64,000 nucleotides of DNA from Plantago ovata (taxonomy: Eukaryota; Streptophyta; Magnoliopsida; Lamiales; Plantaginaceae), in contig CM051455.1 of the NCBI GenBank assembly GCA_028274465.1, positions 47,655,351 through 47,719,350 on the forward strand, written 5' to 3'. This document shows, in pieces, positions 1-10,795 of this stretch. Position numbers and translations under genes: made by a program. Each line of letters begins with the position of its first letter. The first letter of the stretch is position 1. The notes beneath the pieces were generated by a model, which saw only the letters and a list, made by a program, of their open reading frames with translations, searched no databases and was not told the DNA's origin.

Positions 1-589
1 GGATATGGGACAACAAATGTGATGATAAAGTCCTGTAAGTACAAAGGACGACTGGCATCACTTCGACAACTCACCGGTTCCCATAGACACTTCGGTGTAG
101 AGTATACATCGATGGGAGTGTCCGGTGGGTACTTCCATTGTTCGATAAAGTTTCTTCGAACAACTATGCGCAGTTATGGGAACGTTTCTCGATGGTCCAA
201 CAATCCGTTCCGTGGCCGTGGGATCGGCTCACACTTGCTCCAACAAGTATAATCTCCACGCATACTAGTCTTGTCTGGTTCATTCAGACCCCCACATCCG
301 AGATGAACCTCGACTAGGGAGAGTTTTGGATAGATGATAACTCACATAGCTCCCACTATCTGTGTGATCGGTCATCTATCCGAGGGGACATGTTTAATAT
401 CAATACAGACAGTAATATAGATATGACATGCTGCATGCCTGGTGTAATATAAATATGAAAGCGACACTCAATAGTAAAATGCAACAAACATATACTATAT
501 TACGTTGACATGTGTAATAGTACATATATGCCCTCTATAAGGGCACCATGCCCTTAGTAAGGACTGTCTCTAGGACATATACACTATCA
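1..589 (-). mobile_element. LTR (first ~590 bases) of an LTR retrotransposon, cut by the window edge
   Basis: This stretch is the reverse complement of the left part of the solo LTR at 5008-7741, without the Cassandra insertion. Its TG end lies at 589 (plus strand reads ...ACTATCA) and matches the solo LTR start at 5008. The LTR continues beyond the left edge. It interrupts the LINE reverse transcriptase, which reads in frame up to about 590 and then runs into LTR sequence. It preserves the empty site for the Cassandra insertion, at about 340-350. Whether it is a solo LTR or part of a full element cannot be seen. Confidence 0.8.
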
Positions 590-1706
590 CTTAGTACCTC
601 CCTCTCCTCAGCATCTCGTATCAAAGAGCTAAAAGTTTCAGTAACAAAAAGAAACAAGTAAGGCGAGAGTGGGTCACCTTGACGAATACCCCTCTTCGGT
701 TGAATAGGGTCGAGTTGGTCTCCATTGAGCAAGATAGAGTAAGAAACGGTACGCACACTAAGCATAACAAGTTCCACAAAATGATTTTCAAAACCCAGAC
801 TAGTAAGCACTTGTTGCAAAAAACTCCACTCAACACTATCATAAGCTTTATTCATGTCAAGTTTCAAGGCCATAAAAGCATCCTTCCCCTTAGTTTTTTG
901 TTTAAGAAAATGATTAATCTCATAAGCCACAAGCACATTGTCAGTAATTAAACGGTTGGGGACAAAGGCGGACTGGTTTTCAGTAACTATGGAGTTCATA
1001 TGGGCTTCAAACGATTAGTGATGACTTTTGAAGCAATCTTGAAAATCACATTACTTAAACTTATATGCCTGAATTGGGTAATTCTATCAGGAGACTTACA
1101 CTTAGGAATAAGCACAACATGGGTATAATTAAGTTTAGGATTCAGATTTCTGTCATTCAAGAAAGAGATGACACAATCAGTAACATTTTTACCAACTAAA
1201 TTCCAGAAACGTTGATAAAACGAAGCTGGTAAACCATCAGGTCCGGGGGATTTAAGAGGATACATATCAAAGAGAGCTACTTTTACCTCATCTGATGTGA
1301 ATGGCTGTCGCAAAGAGTGGTTAATATCATCTGTTACTCTAGTTTGTATAACTCTCGTCACATCCTCTATTTCCGCTGTTGAAGGTTTTCTGGATGTAAA
1401 GATCTCTGTATAGTAACTGTTAACAATAGAAGCCATGCCACTCATATCATTACAGAGATTGCCTTCATGGTCTAGCAGTCCACTAATCTCATTAATTCGA
1501 GCTCTGTGAGAAGCTTGTGAATGGAAGAATTTGGTGTTCTTATCGCCTTCAGCTAGCCAATGAGTTTTTGCTCTTTGTTGCCACATCAATTCCTCTTTGT
1601 CTAGAGCTTCTTCCAACTGTTTTCTGAGATCCTTTCTCTGTGCCTTCACCTCTTTTGTAAAGTTTTGCCCTTTCAGGTTTGCCAAAGCCTTTCGCAATTC
1701 GACCAC
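590..1706 (-). pseudogene. LINE reverse transcriptase, broken and cut by an inserted LTR
   Basis: There are two open pieces, 1706-996 and 999-535, overlapping by a few bases (a frameshift at about 998). Seen motifs are SPGPDGLPASFYQRFW (RT entry motif), [37 protein letters not shown], motif [15 protein letters not shown], and motif [17 protein letters not shown]. Coding similarity stops at SLIRDAEER near 590, where the LTR begins. Motif C (FADD) is therefore absent from the window. The residues read through from 589 to 535 belong to the LTR and not to RT. Confidence 0.9.
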
Positions 1707-2613
1707 CTATTTCTTGACTGAACCTACAGAAGTTTTCGCCCAATTTGCAAGTCCTAGTTGACAGTTATCAATATTTTCTAAAAAGTCTATGTCTGCGTCC
1801 CACAGCTCTCCCACTACTTTGCCGCAATCTGCAGACTTCAGCCAGAGTGATTCGAACCGAAATCTCCTGCGGTTCTGCTTATATTTCCGCTGCTGTATTC
1901 CCATGAATTTCACCAGAATGGGTAAGTGGTCTGAATTGTTTGTTTCCAAGTGTATTACCTTTGCTGCCGGGAAGATGCTTTTCAACGCTGGTGTACAGAC
2001 TGCGCGATCCAGTCTCAGTTCTGTGTGTGCGGCACCCTCTTGATTATTTGACCACGTAAACTGATACCCTTCGTACTCAATTTCAGTTAAATCACAGTGA
2101 TTCATGGCTTCCCGTATATCTCTCAGACGCCAAGGAGGAAGAAATTGGTCGCCCCTTTTGTTTGTGGGTGACGAAACTTCGTTAAAGTCTCCAATTACGA
2201 TCCAGGGCCTTATAGAGTGGGAGGATAATTGCTTAAGCAGTCCCCAAGTTCTTTTTCTTTTACTATGGTCCGGTTCTCCATAGAAACCGGTTAAACGCCA
2301 GACTGGTTCATCAGAATTTAATTGCACACTAGCATCAATGAGATTCTTTGAATTAGACTGAATAGTAACGTTTATTTCTTTAGACCACAAAAGTGCTAGA
2401 CCACCAGAAAAGGCAACCGAAGATCCACAAAAACCAAAAACATTAAACCGTTGTTTTATTCTACTAACTCCTACTTCCCCTAAACGGGTGTCCATAATAA
2501 ACGCAATCTCGGGGCGGGTGAATCTTCATAAGGTCTCTAAGTGCTCTAACTGTCCAGGCCCCCCCAAACCCTGGCAGTTCCAAGATAAAAGACTCATTTG
2601 TCTAGGCGGGTTG
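1707..2613 (-). pseudogene. LINE AP-endonuclease domain, broken at its start
   Basis: The start at 2613 (MSLLSWNCQGLGG) is the typical N terminus of plant L1 ORF2. A run of seven G at about 2560 and a further shift near 2515 break the frame. From 2495 it is open: GGLALLWSK, the catalytic GDFNE, WRLRDI, and the C-terminal SDHLPI. It nicks target DNA during target-primed reverse transcription in the family. It continues into the reverse transcriptase without a spacer. Confidence 0.88.
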
Positions 2614-4231
2614 CGTAGCAACTCCCGCCTCTGGTCCATTGGTGAGATCACCCTTATTCGCACGACTTCTTTTGGTTCCCTTAGTACTCTTCACAATCTG
2701 TTTTTTCGAAGTTCCATCCTTGGGACCATACTTCTTAGTCGATCCAATTGGCCTCCCCCTTTTCTTGCCTGGTTTGGTGGTATCAGGATCCGGGATGGGT
2801 TTAGGTTGCATAGGGATTGGTATTTGAGGTTGAAGTATGTTGTTGGTAGGCATGGTGATGTTAACATTAGGCATAATATTTTTGGACAGAGAGTTCGAAT
2901 AAGGAGAGGTATTAAATCCAGGTGGGCTAAGAGGAGTGGGTAGTGGTGTGATGGGCTGGCTGTTAATAGGAAGATATGGATTAAAGTTGGGAAAAATTGG
3001 TTGCTGGAATTTTGGGGCGTATGGGCTTATTGAGGTAGGGAGGAATTGGTTCCAATTAGGTAGGGTATTTATTGGGCCAGAAATATTGGGTTGGGTCTTG
3101 AAGTTTAAGGGAGAGTTTGTTGGGTTGATAAGAGCTGGATCGAATAAAACAATTTCTTTCGATCCATTTGCCTGTTTCCACACATTACCAATTTCATTCA
3201 AGTCTCCAAAATCATTGCCGCTGCTTATGCTCCTTTTTTCCGGCTGCAACTTTGACTCAGTCTGAAATTGGAAAGACGACCCTGAAATTCCGCCTGCTGA
3301 AACGGCATCAGTACCGTTTCTGTCTATCTTTCTGTCAGTGATTGTCTTACCAAAAATATCTGCACCACGGATTGTGCTCGACAACGCTCTAGTCGTACTG
3401 ATCTGAAACCTTGGCATCACCGAAATCCCACCGTACTGGTTCTGTCCTCCCACTCTTGAGCTCTGTGTGTCGCTGGGGGATCTCAGCCACTCACCGTATT
3501 CCATCTCCGCCTCAACAGTCTGCCCATTTTCTCTCATTAGTGCAATTCTGTGATCACAATCCTTGATAATATGTCCTATAACCCCGCAATAGTAGCAGAA
3601 ATTAGGCAGCCTCTCATACGCAAATTTGAGAATGCGTGGTTTGCCATCCGGACCTATTATATTCATACAACGCTATAGTGGCGCAGAGATGTCAATTCGG
3701 ACCCTGACTTTCATAGTAGTTGAGATTAAGCTCTTATTTTCTTCAGCATCATAGCACACGTACTGACCCAGTTTGTCACCAATGAATTCAACCAGTTTCT
3801 TAGTAGCCCCTCCACTTGGTAAGCCTGCAACACGGACAGTAAAGTCACACCGGTTCAGATCAACATCTGCTGGCTGCTCATGTGGACCAATAGGGCGGAG
3901 AATAGCTAGGTTCCTGTCGAAAGACCAAGGACCGTTCACAAGGACTTTATTCTTATCAACAATGTGATTGAATTTGCAGAGAATTCTATCACTATCTTCC
4001 ATTTTCTGCATCGTGGCTCCCCGTGTAACCCCCCACGCGTTCACCATTGTTCGTTGGAACGACTCTAGATGGATAGCTTTTTTCGAGAGGATTCATCCCA
4101 CCAGGAAGAGTCGAAAATCCTTGCTTTCCACATTTCAGCACCCTTCTGGGCCGGTAACCAGTTCCTCCTCAGTAGGTTTCAGGTTCAGACATTTCCCGAA
4201 ATCCGGCAGAGCATCCATCATATCAGCCATA
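2602..4231 (-). pseudogene. LINE ORF1 (gag-like, DUF4283 plus CCHC zinc knuckle), broken
   Basis: The N-terminal part (from ATG 4231) has the shape of plant LINE ORF1 proteins: an acidic start, then a DUF4283-type RNA-binding domain with NAWGVTRGATMQKMEDSDR, GPWSFDRNLAILRPI and FTVRVAGLP. A TGA replaces a residue just before ILSKK, and a shift near 3670 separates this from the next frame. That frame (3666-2602) carries GPDGKPRILKFAYERLPNFC with a CCHC knuckle C-YY-C-GVIG-H-IIKD-C, then a long Pro/Asn-rich stretch and a basic tail (KKRGRPIGSTKK). The protein would coat LINE RNA. It is a relic. Confidence 0.85.
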
Positions 4232-5002
4232 TGAGCAGTGAGAGAGGGATTTGTGACGAGAGTTATGTGACTGGTAACGGATGATAGCAGTCTTATGCAC
4301 CTATGAAAACAAAAGACAGAGAAATGCGTGCTATACCAAAGAACTGGGGTAGTATAAGTAGTAGAGCCAAATGATGGTAAAAAAGGAGAAGATACAGACT
4401 ACGTGCTTGTGGCCTAGAGAATCAATATCATTGATTTGAAAATCATAAAAGCACTTGGGGAAATCATATCTCAACATGATTAAGCAAATAATAGAGTAAA
4501 AAACGAATGGATTTGCAAATAAAGACAAATACCTAGCCAAAGAAGCTCACCAGTTTTACAGATCTTTAGCAGAAATCAAGGACGGAGAATCTCTTGCTCA
4601 AAAGAGGACCAAAATCTTCCATCCGGAGAGGTTGTCTCTCATTCGAGAGGATAATTCGTGCGCAGTATGGGTAAATGGATAAACATGATTTCTAGAGTTA
4701 AAGGGACACATCTCTAGTATATACTAATTAAATGTTGAGAATTACTGTTATTAGTGCTAAAAGTAGTTTCCCCACTACTCTATTGTTTTCTAATTTAAAT
4801 ATTTAATTAAAAATTATAAAAACTAACAATTACTTATAAAATAACATACACTAAAATAAAAGTTACAAACAAATTAATAAAATTTCAATTTACTACAATT
4901 TATTTAATTGTTTCTCATTAGGAGAAATTTTACGTGAACTAATTTATAATCTATCGACTTTTAAAATTCATTCACACTTTATCACGCCGGTATCCGCGTG
5001 TC
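4232..5002. other. LINE leader and AT-rich spacer, no gene seen
   Basis: This lies between the LINE ORF1 start and the target duplication of the solo LTR. The first part may be the LINE 5' leader. From about 4720 it is very AT-rich. No coding similarity is seen on either strand. Confidence 0.5.
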
Positions 5003-5229
5003 AATATTGATAGTGTATATGTCCTAGAGACAGCCTTTATTAAGGGCATATATGTACTATTACACAGGTCAACGTAATATAATATATGTTTGTTTGTTTG
5101 TTTATTTAGAATTGCTTTCATATTTATATTACACCATGCACACAGCATGTCATATCTTTATTCCTGTTTGTATCGATATCAAACATGTCCCCTCGGATAG
5201 ATGACCGATCACACAGGTAGTGGGAACTA

Positions 5230-5896
5230 TGTAACGACCCGACCAATCCGGCCGGCGTGGTTACTCATGGACGCTCTCCGGGGTGATATGCTGGCCCCAC
5301 AGATCAACACGGGTTCTAATCCGCGCACTTTGTCCTCACTCGTGCGCGCACCGGGAACTTCCCAGTGGGTCACCCATCCTAGAATTGCTCTAGAGCAAGC
5401 ACGCTTAACTATGAAGTTCTTCTAGGTGGATTCCCGAAAAGAAAGGTGCACCTTGATGGTATGAGTAGCGTTCTCAACCCTTTTAAGCTTCTGAAATCTG
5501 GGGCGTTACAATCTACCCCCTTAAAGCCTCGACGTCCTCGTCAAGCGCCTTAAGTGGTGGGGGTGACAAACTGACAATAACCTTTACCAACCGTACACCC
5601 GATGCGGGTTTTGGGTTGATCTAGGCTCTGATACCATTTGTAACGACCCGACCAATCCGGCCGGCGTGGTTACTCATGGGCGCTCTCCGGGGTGATATGC
5701 TGGTCCCACAGACCAACACGGGTTCTAATCCGCGCACCGGGAACTTCCCAATGGGTCACCCATCCTAGAATTGCTTCAGAGCAAGCACGCTTAACTCTGA
5801 AGTTCTTCTAGGTGGATTCCCGAAAAGAAAGGTGCACCTTGATGGTATGAGTAGCGTTCTCAACCCTTTTAAACTTCTGAAATCTGGGGCGTTACA
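5230..5896 (-). mobile_element. Cassandra TRIM retrotransposon, complete, minus strand
   Basis: There are two direct LTRs (5230-5510 and 5639-5896), each TGTAACG...CGTTACA. Both carry the 5S-rRNA-like block that defines Cassandra: reverse complement of CTAGGATGGGTGACCCACTG, at about 5365-5390 and 5748-5768. The 128-base interior has a primer site for initiator Met-tRNA (TGGTATCAGAGC on the minus strand, next to 5639) and a polypurine tract (AAGGGGGTAGAT, minus, 5511-5522). Cassandra encodes no protein and relies on other elements. The left LTR is 23 bases longer than the right, mainly from TTTGTCCTCACTCGTGCGCG. The target duplication is not clean. Confidence 0.93.
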
Positions 5897-6987
5897 ATGT
5901 GAGTTATCATCTATCCCAAATTCTCCCTAGTCGAGGTTCATCTCGGGTGTAGGGGTCTGAATGAACCAGGTGAGACTAATATGCGTGGAGGTTATACTTG
6001 TTAGAGCAAGTGTGAGCCGATCCCACGGCCACGGAACGGGTTGTTAGACAATCTAGAAACATTCCCATAACTCCGCATAATTGTTCGATGGGTGATTACC
6101 GAACAATGGAAGTACCCACCGGAAACTCCCATCGATGTATACTCTACACCGAAGTGTCTATGGGAACCGGAAAGTTGTCGAAGTGATGCCAGTCGTCCTT
6201 TGGACTTACATGACTTTATCATCACATTTGTTGCCCCATATCCTTGGTGGACCCGTCGATGTCAGCTCTGAATAAGCAGTTGACCCAAGATACGATCCAG
6301 GATTATGGTTACATACAAATGTGGATGATAAGTGATTATGTGAAGGATTCATCTCTCACGTGTAGCACATGAGAGCACTACTCATAGTCGTTCATAGTTG
6401 TGATTGGTTAAACCGCTGGCCAGCGTATCAATATTATTATGATAGTCATAATAGATATTGGATTCACCAAGCAACTCACTGAAGACACCCGTGGATGTAT
6501 TATTGGGATAAACACATCATCGGTCCTAGATGCATTCGAGTCAGTCAGATGAAGGGACGTTATCATCGCCGCGTTGAGCGCAACAGGCTTCTACAACGAA
6601 AGGGTTTGCTTTGAGAAACCTCTCAAACGTCCTCATGTATTAATATTGCAAATGGAACCGTCTAGGAATTTCATATTGCCTAGTGTAGCACTTTCTTAAT
6701 ACAATGAGGCCCTATGGGTCACACTATGTGGTGATTCAGCTTATCCGAATATCCTTGAAGATGGAATTGCAATTAATTTAGAATTAACTGGGATTGATGA
6801 ATTATAATTGATTTGGAATTAATTATAATTATTTGTGGCTCAATTAATAATTTAGAATTATTAATTGAATTAAAGATTATATTTTAGAAATATAATAGAG
6901 GTTTGATTTGAAAGGATATGTTAATTTAGAATTAATATATGCACATGGGCAAAATCTACTTGGAGTTTGAATTGCCTTAAAATTATA

Positions 6988-7078
6988 AGTGGGTCCCAAA
7001 ATTGGGACCCACTCCCCCTTGATGAGCCGCGGCCGGCAGTAGTAAATAAGGGGAAGGAGTTCGACTCCTTCCCTTATT
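6988..7078. repeat. Two strong palindromes inside the solo LTR
   Basis: 6988-7013 is a near-perfect palindrome (AGTGGGTCCCAA / TTGGGACCCACT). 7045-7078 is a second (AATAAGG.GAAGGAGT / ACTCCTTCCCTTATT, loop TCG). They lie about 150 bases upstream of the LTR TATA box, so presumably in U3. They could form hairpins or bind symmetric factors. No function is known to me. Confidence 0.8.
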
Positions 7079-7747
7079 AGAATTCAAGGGATAAGTTAGA
7101 TTTTCCTGATTGAGTTTTAATGTAATTGGTAATGAATCTAGATTTAAATTGGTTTCCTTGTGCAATAAGAATTAGAGTTCTTATTCCTTTATGAAGTTTA
7201 ATTGATTCTTCTTTAGGCTTCTATTGACTACTATATATAGTAGACTATTAGAGAGTTTTTCATATGATTATTCTGAATCATTCTTGTATTCATTCTTTCT
7301 ATCAGTTTTCTTAGAGAAAATAAGAGTTCTCCCCTACCTCTATACACCACACGCGCGCCACCGCCACCGCCGGAGAAATCGCCGCCCCATCTTCTTGGCC
7401 AACTAAAGAATATCTTAGCATTCTTTCCGATAAGCTGTTCATCCATGGATACCAAGGTTGAGGTTCAAGGAGCTGGAAACTAACTTTTATGGTCTTGCAG
7501 ATAATCAAAGTATTGCAGATATCTTCGACTTCAACGAAGGAGAAGATACACCGGACTATTACGAAAACCGCATCGATTGGCATATCGATTCTATTCCTAT
7601 CTTTGCTATCGGAGTATTGTAAGTCTTCTAATTAATGTGTTTACCGTATACGTTATATGCGTGATCAATTAATATGCTTGTTAAGAAAATTTTGAAATTC
7701 CGCTGTGTACCCTAGGGTAATTCTGACCGTATTTTCTTACAAATATA

Positions 7748-7884
7748 CTAGTAGATACTAAAACAAAAAATCTACCCTCTTTACGATCCAAATTTGAGTA
7801 ATTATCTCTCTTTAGAACTAGTACATACTAAAACAAAAAATCTACCCTCTTTACGATCCAAATTTGAGTAATTCTCTCTTTAGC
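7748..7884. repeat. Tandem duplication, two units of about 69 bases
   Basis: Two almost identical units start ACTAGTAGATACTAAAAC (7748) and ACTAGTACATACTAAAAC (7817). Each runs through ATCTACCCTCTTTACGATCC. The array starts just outside the solo LTR and overlaps nothing coding. Confidence 0.9.
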
Positions 7885-8059
7885 ATTAATATTGTCAATC
7901 GACTCTACCAAAGTATGCTTCATTTTTTATGGAACAACAAATTTTATTAAACAAAAATGTCATACAAAGAGTATGAAAAATACTCTTAGAAATACGAGAT
8001 CAAAACCACCAAAAAATGAAACAACCAGTAGACACACCTTCAAAACAAACACAAAAATA

Positions 8060-8130
8060 GAGAAGGCCGAGTGGTAAAGGTGTTGGAGTAGTAAGTAGAG
8101 GTCGGAGGTTCGAATCTTTACGGAGCCATA
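8060..8130 (+). repeat. tRNA-like SINE head (pol III A and B boxes)
   Basis: GGCCGAGTGGTAAAGGTG resembles the A-box end of tRNA-Leu/Ser. GGTTCGAATC (8107-8116) is a B box. The spacing (about 35 bases) suits a pol III promoter, but no cloverleaf closes, so this is a tRNA-derived SINE or a tRNA relic. A further GGTTCGAATC at about 8413 may be a second fragment. The 3' end is not defined. Confidence 0.55.
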
Positions 8131-10795
8131 ATGTGGTTTAAAATATTTAGAGTTATAACGTGATTAAGAAGTAGAAGTTAAATATGTTAGATTTGCCGTT
8201 TAAAAAAAGGAAAAATAACAAACTTCAGTCCTAAACAAACCCCACCCCACTAACCAAAACTACTCCACACCTTACAACACCAAAAAAGTGCAAGAAGTCA
8301 AAGGAAAACAAAAAATCCCTTTAGTAATACCACCTCTGAAGATTAAAGACACAAAAAGGCAGCCTTATCGCATATAAAGTTCTAATTGTCTCGAAATTAT
8401 TGTGAATTAGCGGAGGTTCGAATCTACACGAGATAACACAATACGATAATGTTGTATCTTTGATACCACCACGTGTGATGCCTATACCAAGGCAATACAA
8501 GATGCCTATGGGCAAATGAGATTAACAAGGTCCACAACATAATAAAAAGAGACAACCAAAACCCACCATTAATTCCATAAAGTTACAACTATGTCCCACC
8601 CATTTTCGCCACTGTCATACACCCTCTTTGCTGTGATCTGAACGATAAGCGACAAGATATTTAAAGACGTGGTTATAGATGGCAACCAACCCTCAATTTC
8701 AGAAAGACGCCTCAATCCCACACACTTTCTCCAACACATCAGATTATTTTCAGACATGAGCCTAACCAATATTTCGTCTCCGCTGCAAAAAATTTGTGAA
8801 TATAGACTTTCGAACTTTAGTTGAATACATGGAAGGGATCAACTCGCAAGGGAAGGTAGACTAGAGTTCCATGTGTGAAATAAATTGTTCCAAACTCTCA
8901 TTTAGTCCTTGTTTGATTCGAGTGAATTTTTTTATTTTTTTTTAAGTTTATAATCTTGTAGTTTCAATTCGAATCAAATAAGTGAACTTCAAGTTTCTTA
9001 GAGGAGTAAAATGAACTGGAATATGAACTCTTAATTCGAGCATCACAGGCTAGCTATATTCTTTATACAAATTTCAAACTTTTTGGACCAAAGAATTACT
9101 ACTGCACATATAGAGAGACTCGAAGTGTACTCTTTAAATATCATGATGATTCATCGTGGTATCTAAAATGGCAAATCATCATGCAGCATCCCAGTCAAGT
9201 TGGATTCGCAAGATTTAAGCTAAGTCTGTGACATCACATGTGAGGTGATAAGATCTTTCCTTCTCCAATGTACGGTGAGCAACAAATGGATGGTATACAT
9301 GAAAATGATGCATTAACTACACACCTAAAAAGGGAAAACGGTGAGGAATAACAAAAATGGAATAGAGTTAAATTGGCTGCAACAACACTTCACAATATCT
9401 AAAAGACATTACTAGTAGTATTCATTAAAAGAATATCTTCATGGGTGGACATAATGACGGAATATGCTATCAGCATAAATATATTTCCAGAAATGCTTTG
9501 AGCATTATTCCATCTCCAATCTATCGTTTTACATTGAAAATTCAGTCTGTCATTTTCCTGCGAAAGGTTCAAAGTTTGTAACTCATAAAATGCATCCCAT
9601 AAGCCAATCATAATCCTTAGCTTTGTTTGAGAATCAGTTATAACCATCGAATTAAGGATTTAACAGAGTAAAATCCCCAAACACGACTCAATGAGTCAAT
9701 TTCTAACTTGGATTCACTTCACATATATATCTCATAAGACTCATTTTATTAGTTAATGCTGTCACTTTTCAATTTTTATATCAATTTCTATATGTTAAAC
9801 ATTCTTTTTACTTAATTCACTCCCAAACAAAATAATACTTCTACAATTTATATTGTTCTCTACATATGCTAATATGCTTTTGATATAAATACATAGAATA
9901 TCCAATACAAGTTGCATAGTTGGTTTAAAATAAAATCTTATTCATAACATCGCATGACGAATAACATATTAATATTACATTCATATAACTTTACATCATT
10001 ACATGAATGCGGCGAAACACACTATATCCAACATCATATAGTATAAAAATCCCATGCATAACCTAATATCGATGTTGGCTACTCAACTTTATATTTATAG
10101 TTTTACACATTGCTCGACTTTAATCTGGGCGATTAAAAAAACCTCTACCATACTAAATGGCATTGTTAGATCTTAATCCATCACCACCGCAAATACCAAA
10201 ACCAATCTTAATTATTAAAGCAAGAATGATATCACAACTTCGCTTTGAATTTCTACCAAATACGAAGTGCATACGATAAGATAAACAACTCTTAAATAAA
10301 TTTGTTACATTTTACATGGGTGCACAAATGAATTTAATATCGCATCATGTATACCCGATCCACTAGCAGGATATAAAATTAGTGAAATGACACAGCTAGC
10401 CTTGAAACCAAAGCAAAAACCGCAAAAGTGAAGGACAATTTAGTCCAAAGGGCAAATTCCAATATCCAAGCTGCCAAACAGAACCTTATTCTGGACATAT
10501 ATCTCCAATCAAATGAGCTAAATAAGAATAGTCCCTTTTCACACACACCCACCGCATATAAATGATGCATTAGATTCTACTTTGCCAGTATTGGGTGCTT
10601 GCTTTGCTATTCAGAAAAACTAATCAACATTCAAACTGAGCTTAATCCGATAGTGAAATCAATAATCTCTACCTTCCATAAATTTGTTAAGATTTGTGTG
10701 ATTCCAAAGAGGTTTTTGTCGCCGCAAAGTTCCAATCGGTGAATTAGGGTTTTATTTCAGTATTAATTATTTATTTATTATTTTTCCATTTTTGA
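8131..10795. other. Intergenic region upstream of the ITPK gene; small fold-back element
   Basis: I see no gene here. A short fold-back sequence lies at 8911-8979 (arms TTTGATTCGAGTGAA and TTCAATTCGAATCAAA). The rest is AT-rich. The last 250 bases before 10796 must hold the ITPK promoter and leader. A T-rich stretch (ATTATTTATTTATTATTTTT) precedes the start codon, and no clear TATA box stands out. Confidence 0.5.

Larger units (their letters stand above)
590..4231 (-). mobile_element. L1-type LINE (non-LTR retrotransposon), decayed, interrupted by an LTR insertion
   Basis: In minus-strand order it has an ORF1 with a DUF4283-type domain and a zinc knuckle, an AP-type endonuclease, and a reverse transcriptase. 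This is the usual order of plant L1 elements. The frame is broken by several stops and one-base shifts, so it is inactive. The missing end of the RT, with the FADD catalytic motif and any RNase H, should lie to the left of the inserted LTR, outside the window. The 5' end is not sharply defined. The first ORF1 ATG is at 4231. Confidence 0.88.
5008..7741 (+). mobile_element. Solo LTR of an LTR retrotransposon, with a nested Cassandra TRIM
   Basis: It begins TGATAGTGTATATGTCC and ends TATTTTCTTACA. It is flanked by the five-base duplication AATAT (5003-5007 and 7742-7746). No internal region follows, so this is a solo LTR. Without the Cassandra insertion it is about 2.07 kb. A TATA box (CTATATATAG) lies at 7231-7240, with two strong palindromes upstream at 6988-7078. 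The family resembles long Copia-type LTRs, but I cannot assign the lineage because no coding part is present. The same family lies inverted at 1-589. Confidence 0.85.

Noticed and set aside
5356..5412. 5S rRNA gene fragment
   Set aside because: The 5S-like block is part of each Cassandra LTR and occurs at the same place in both LTRs and in the older copy. It is not a 5S gene.
1..6245. One large transposon with long terminal inverted repeats
   Set aside because: The arms are two copies of an LTR. The right one has its own TG...CA ends and the AATAT duplication and extends to 7741, so the inverted layout comes from two insertions.
8060..8130. tRNA-Leu/Ser gene
   Set aside because: A and B boxes are present, but the acceptor and anticodon stems do not close. 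A SINE head or relic fits better.
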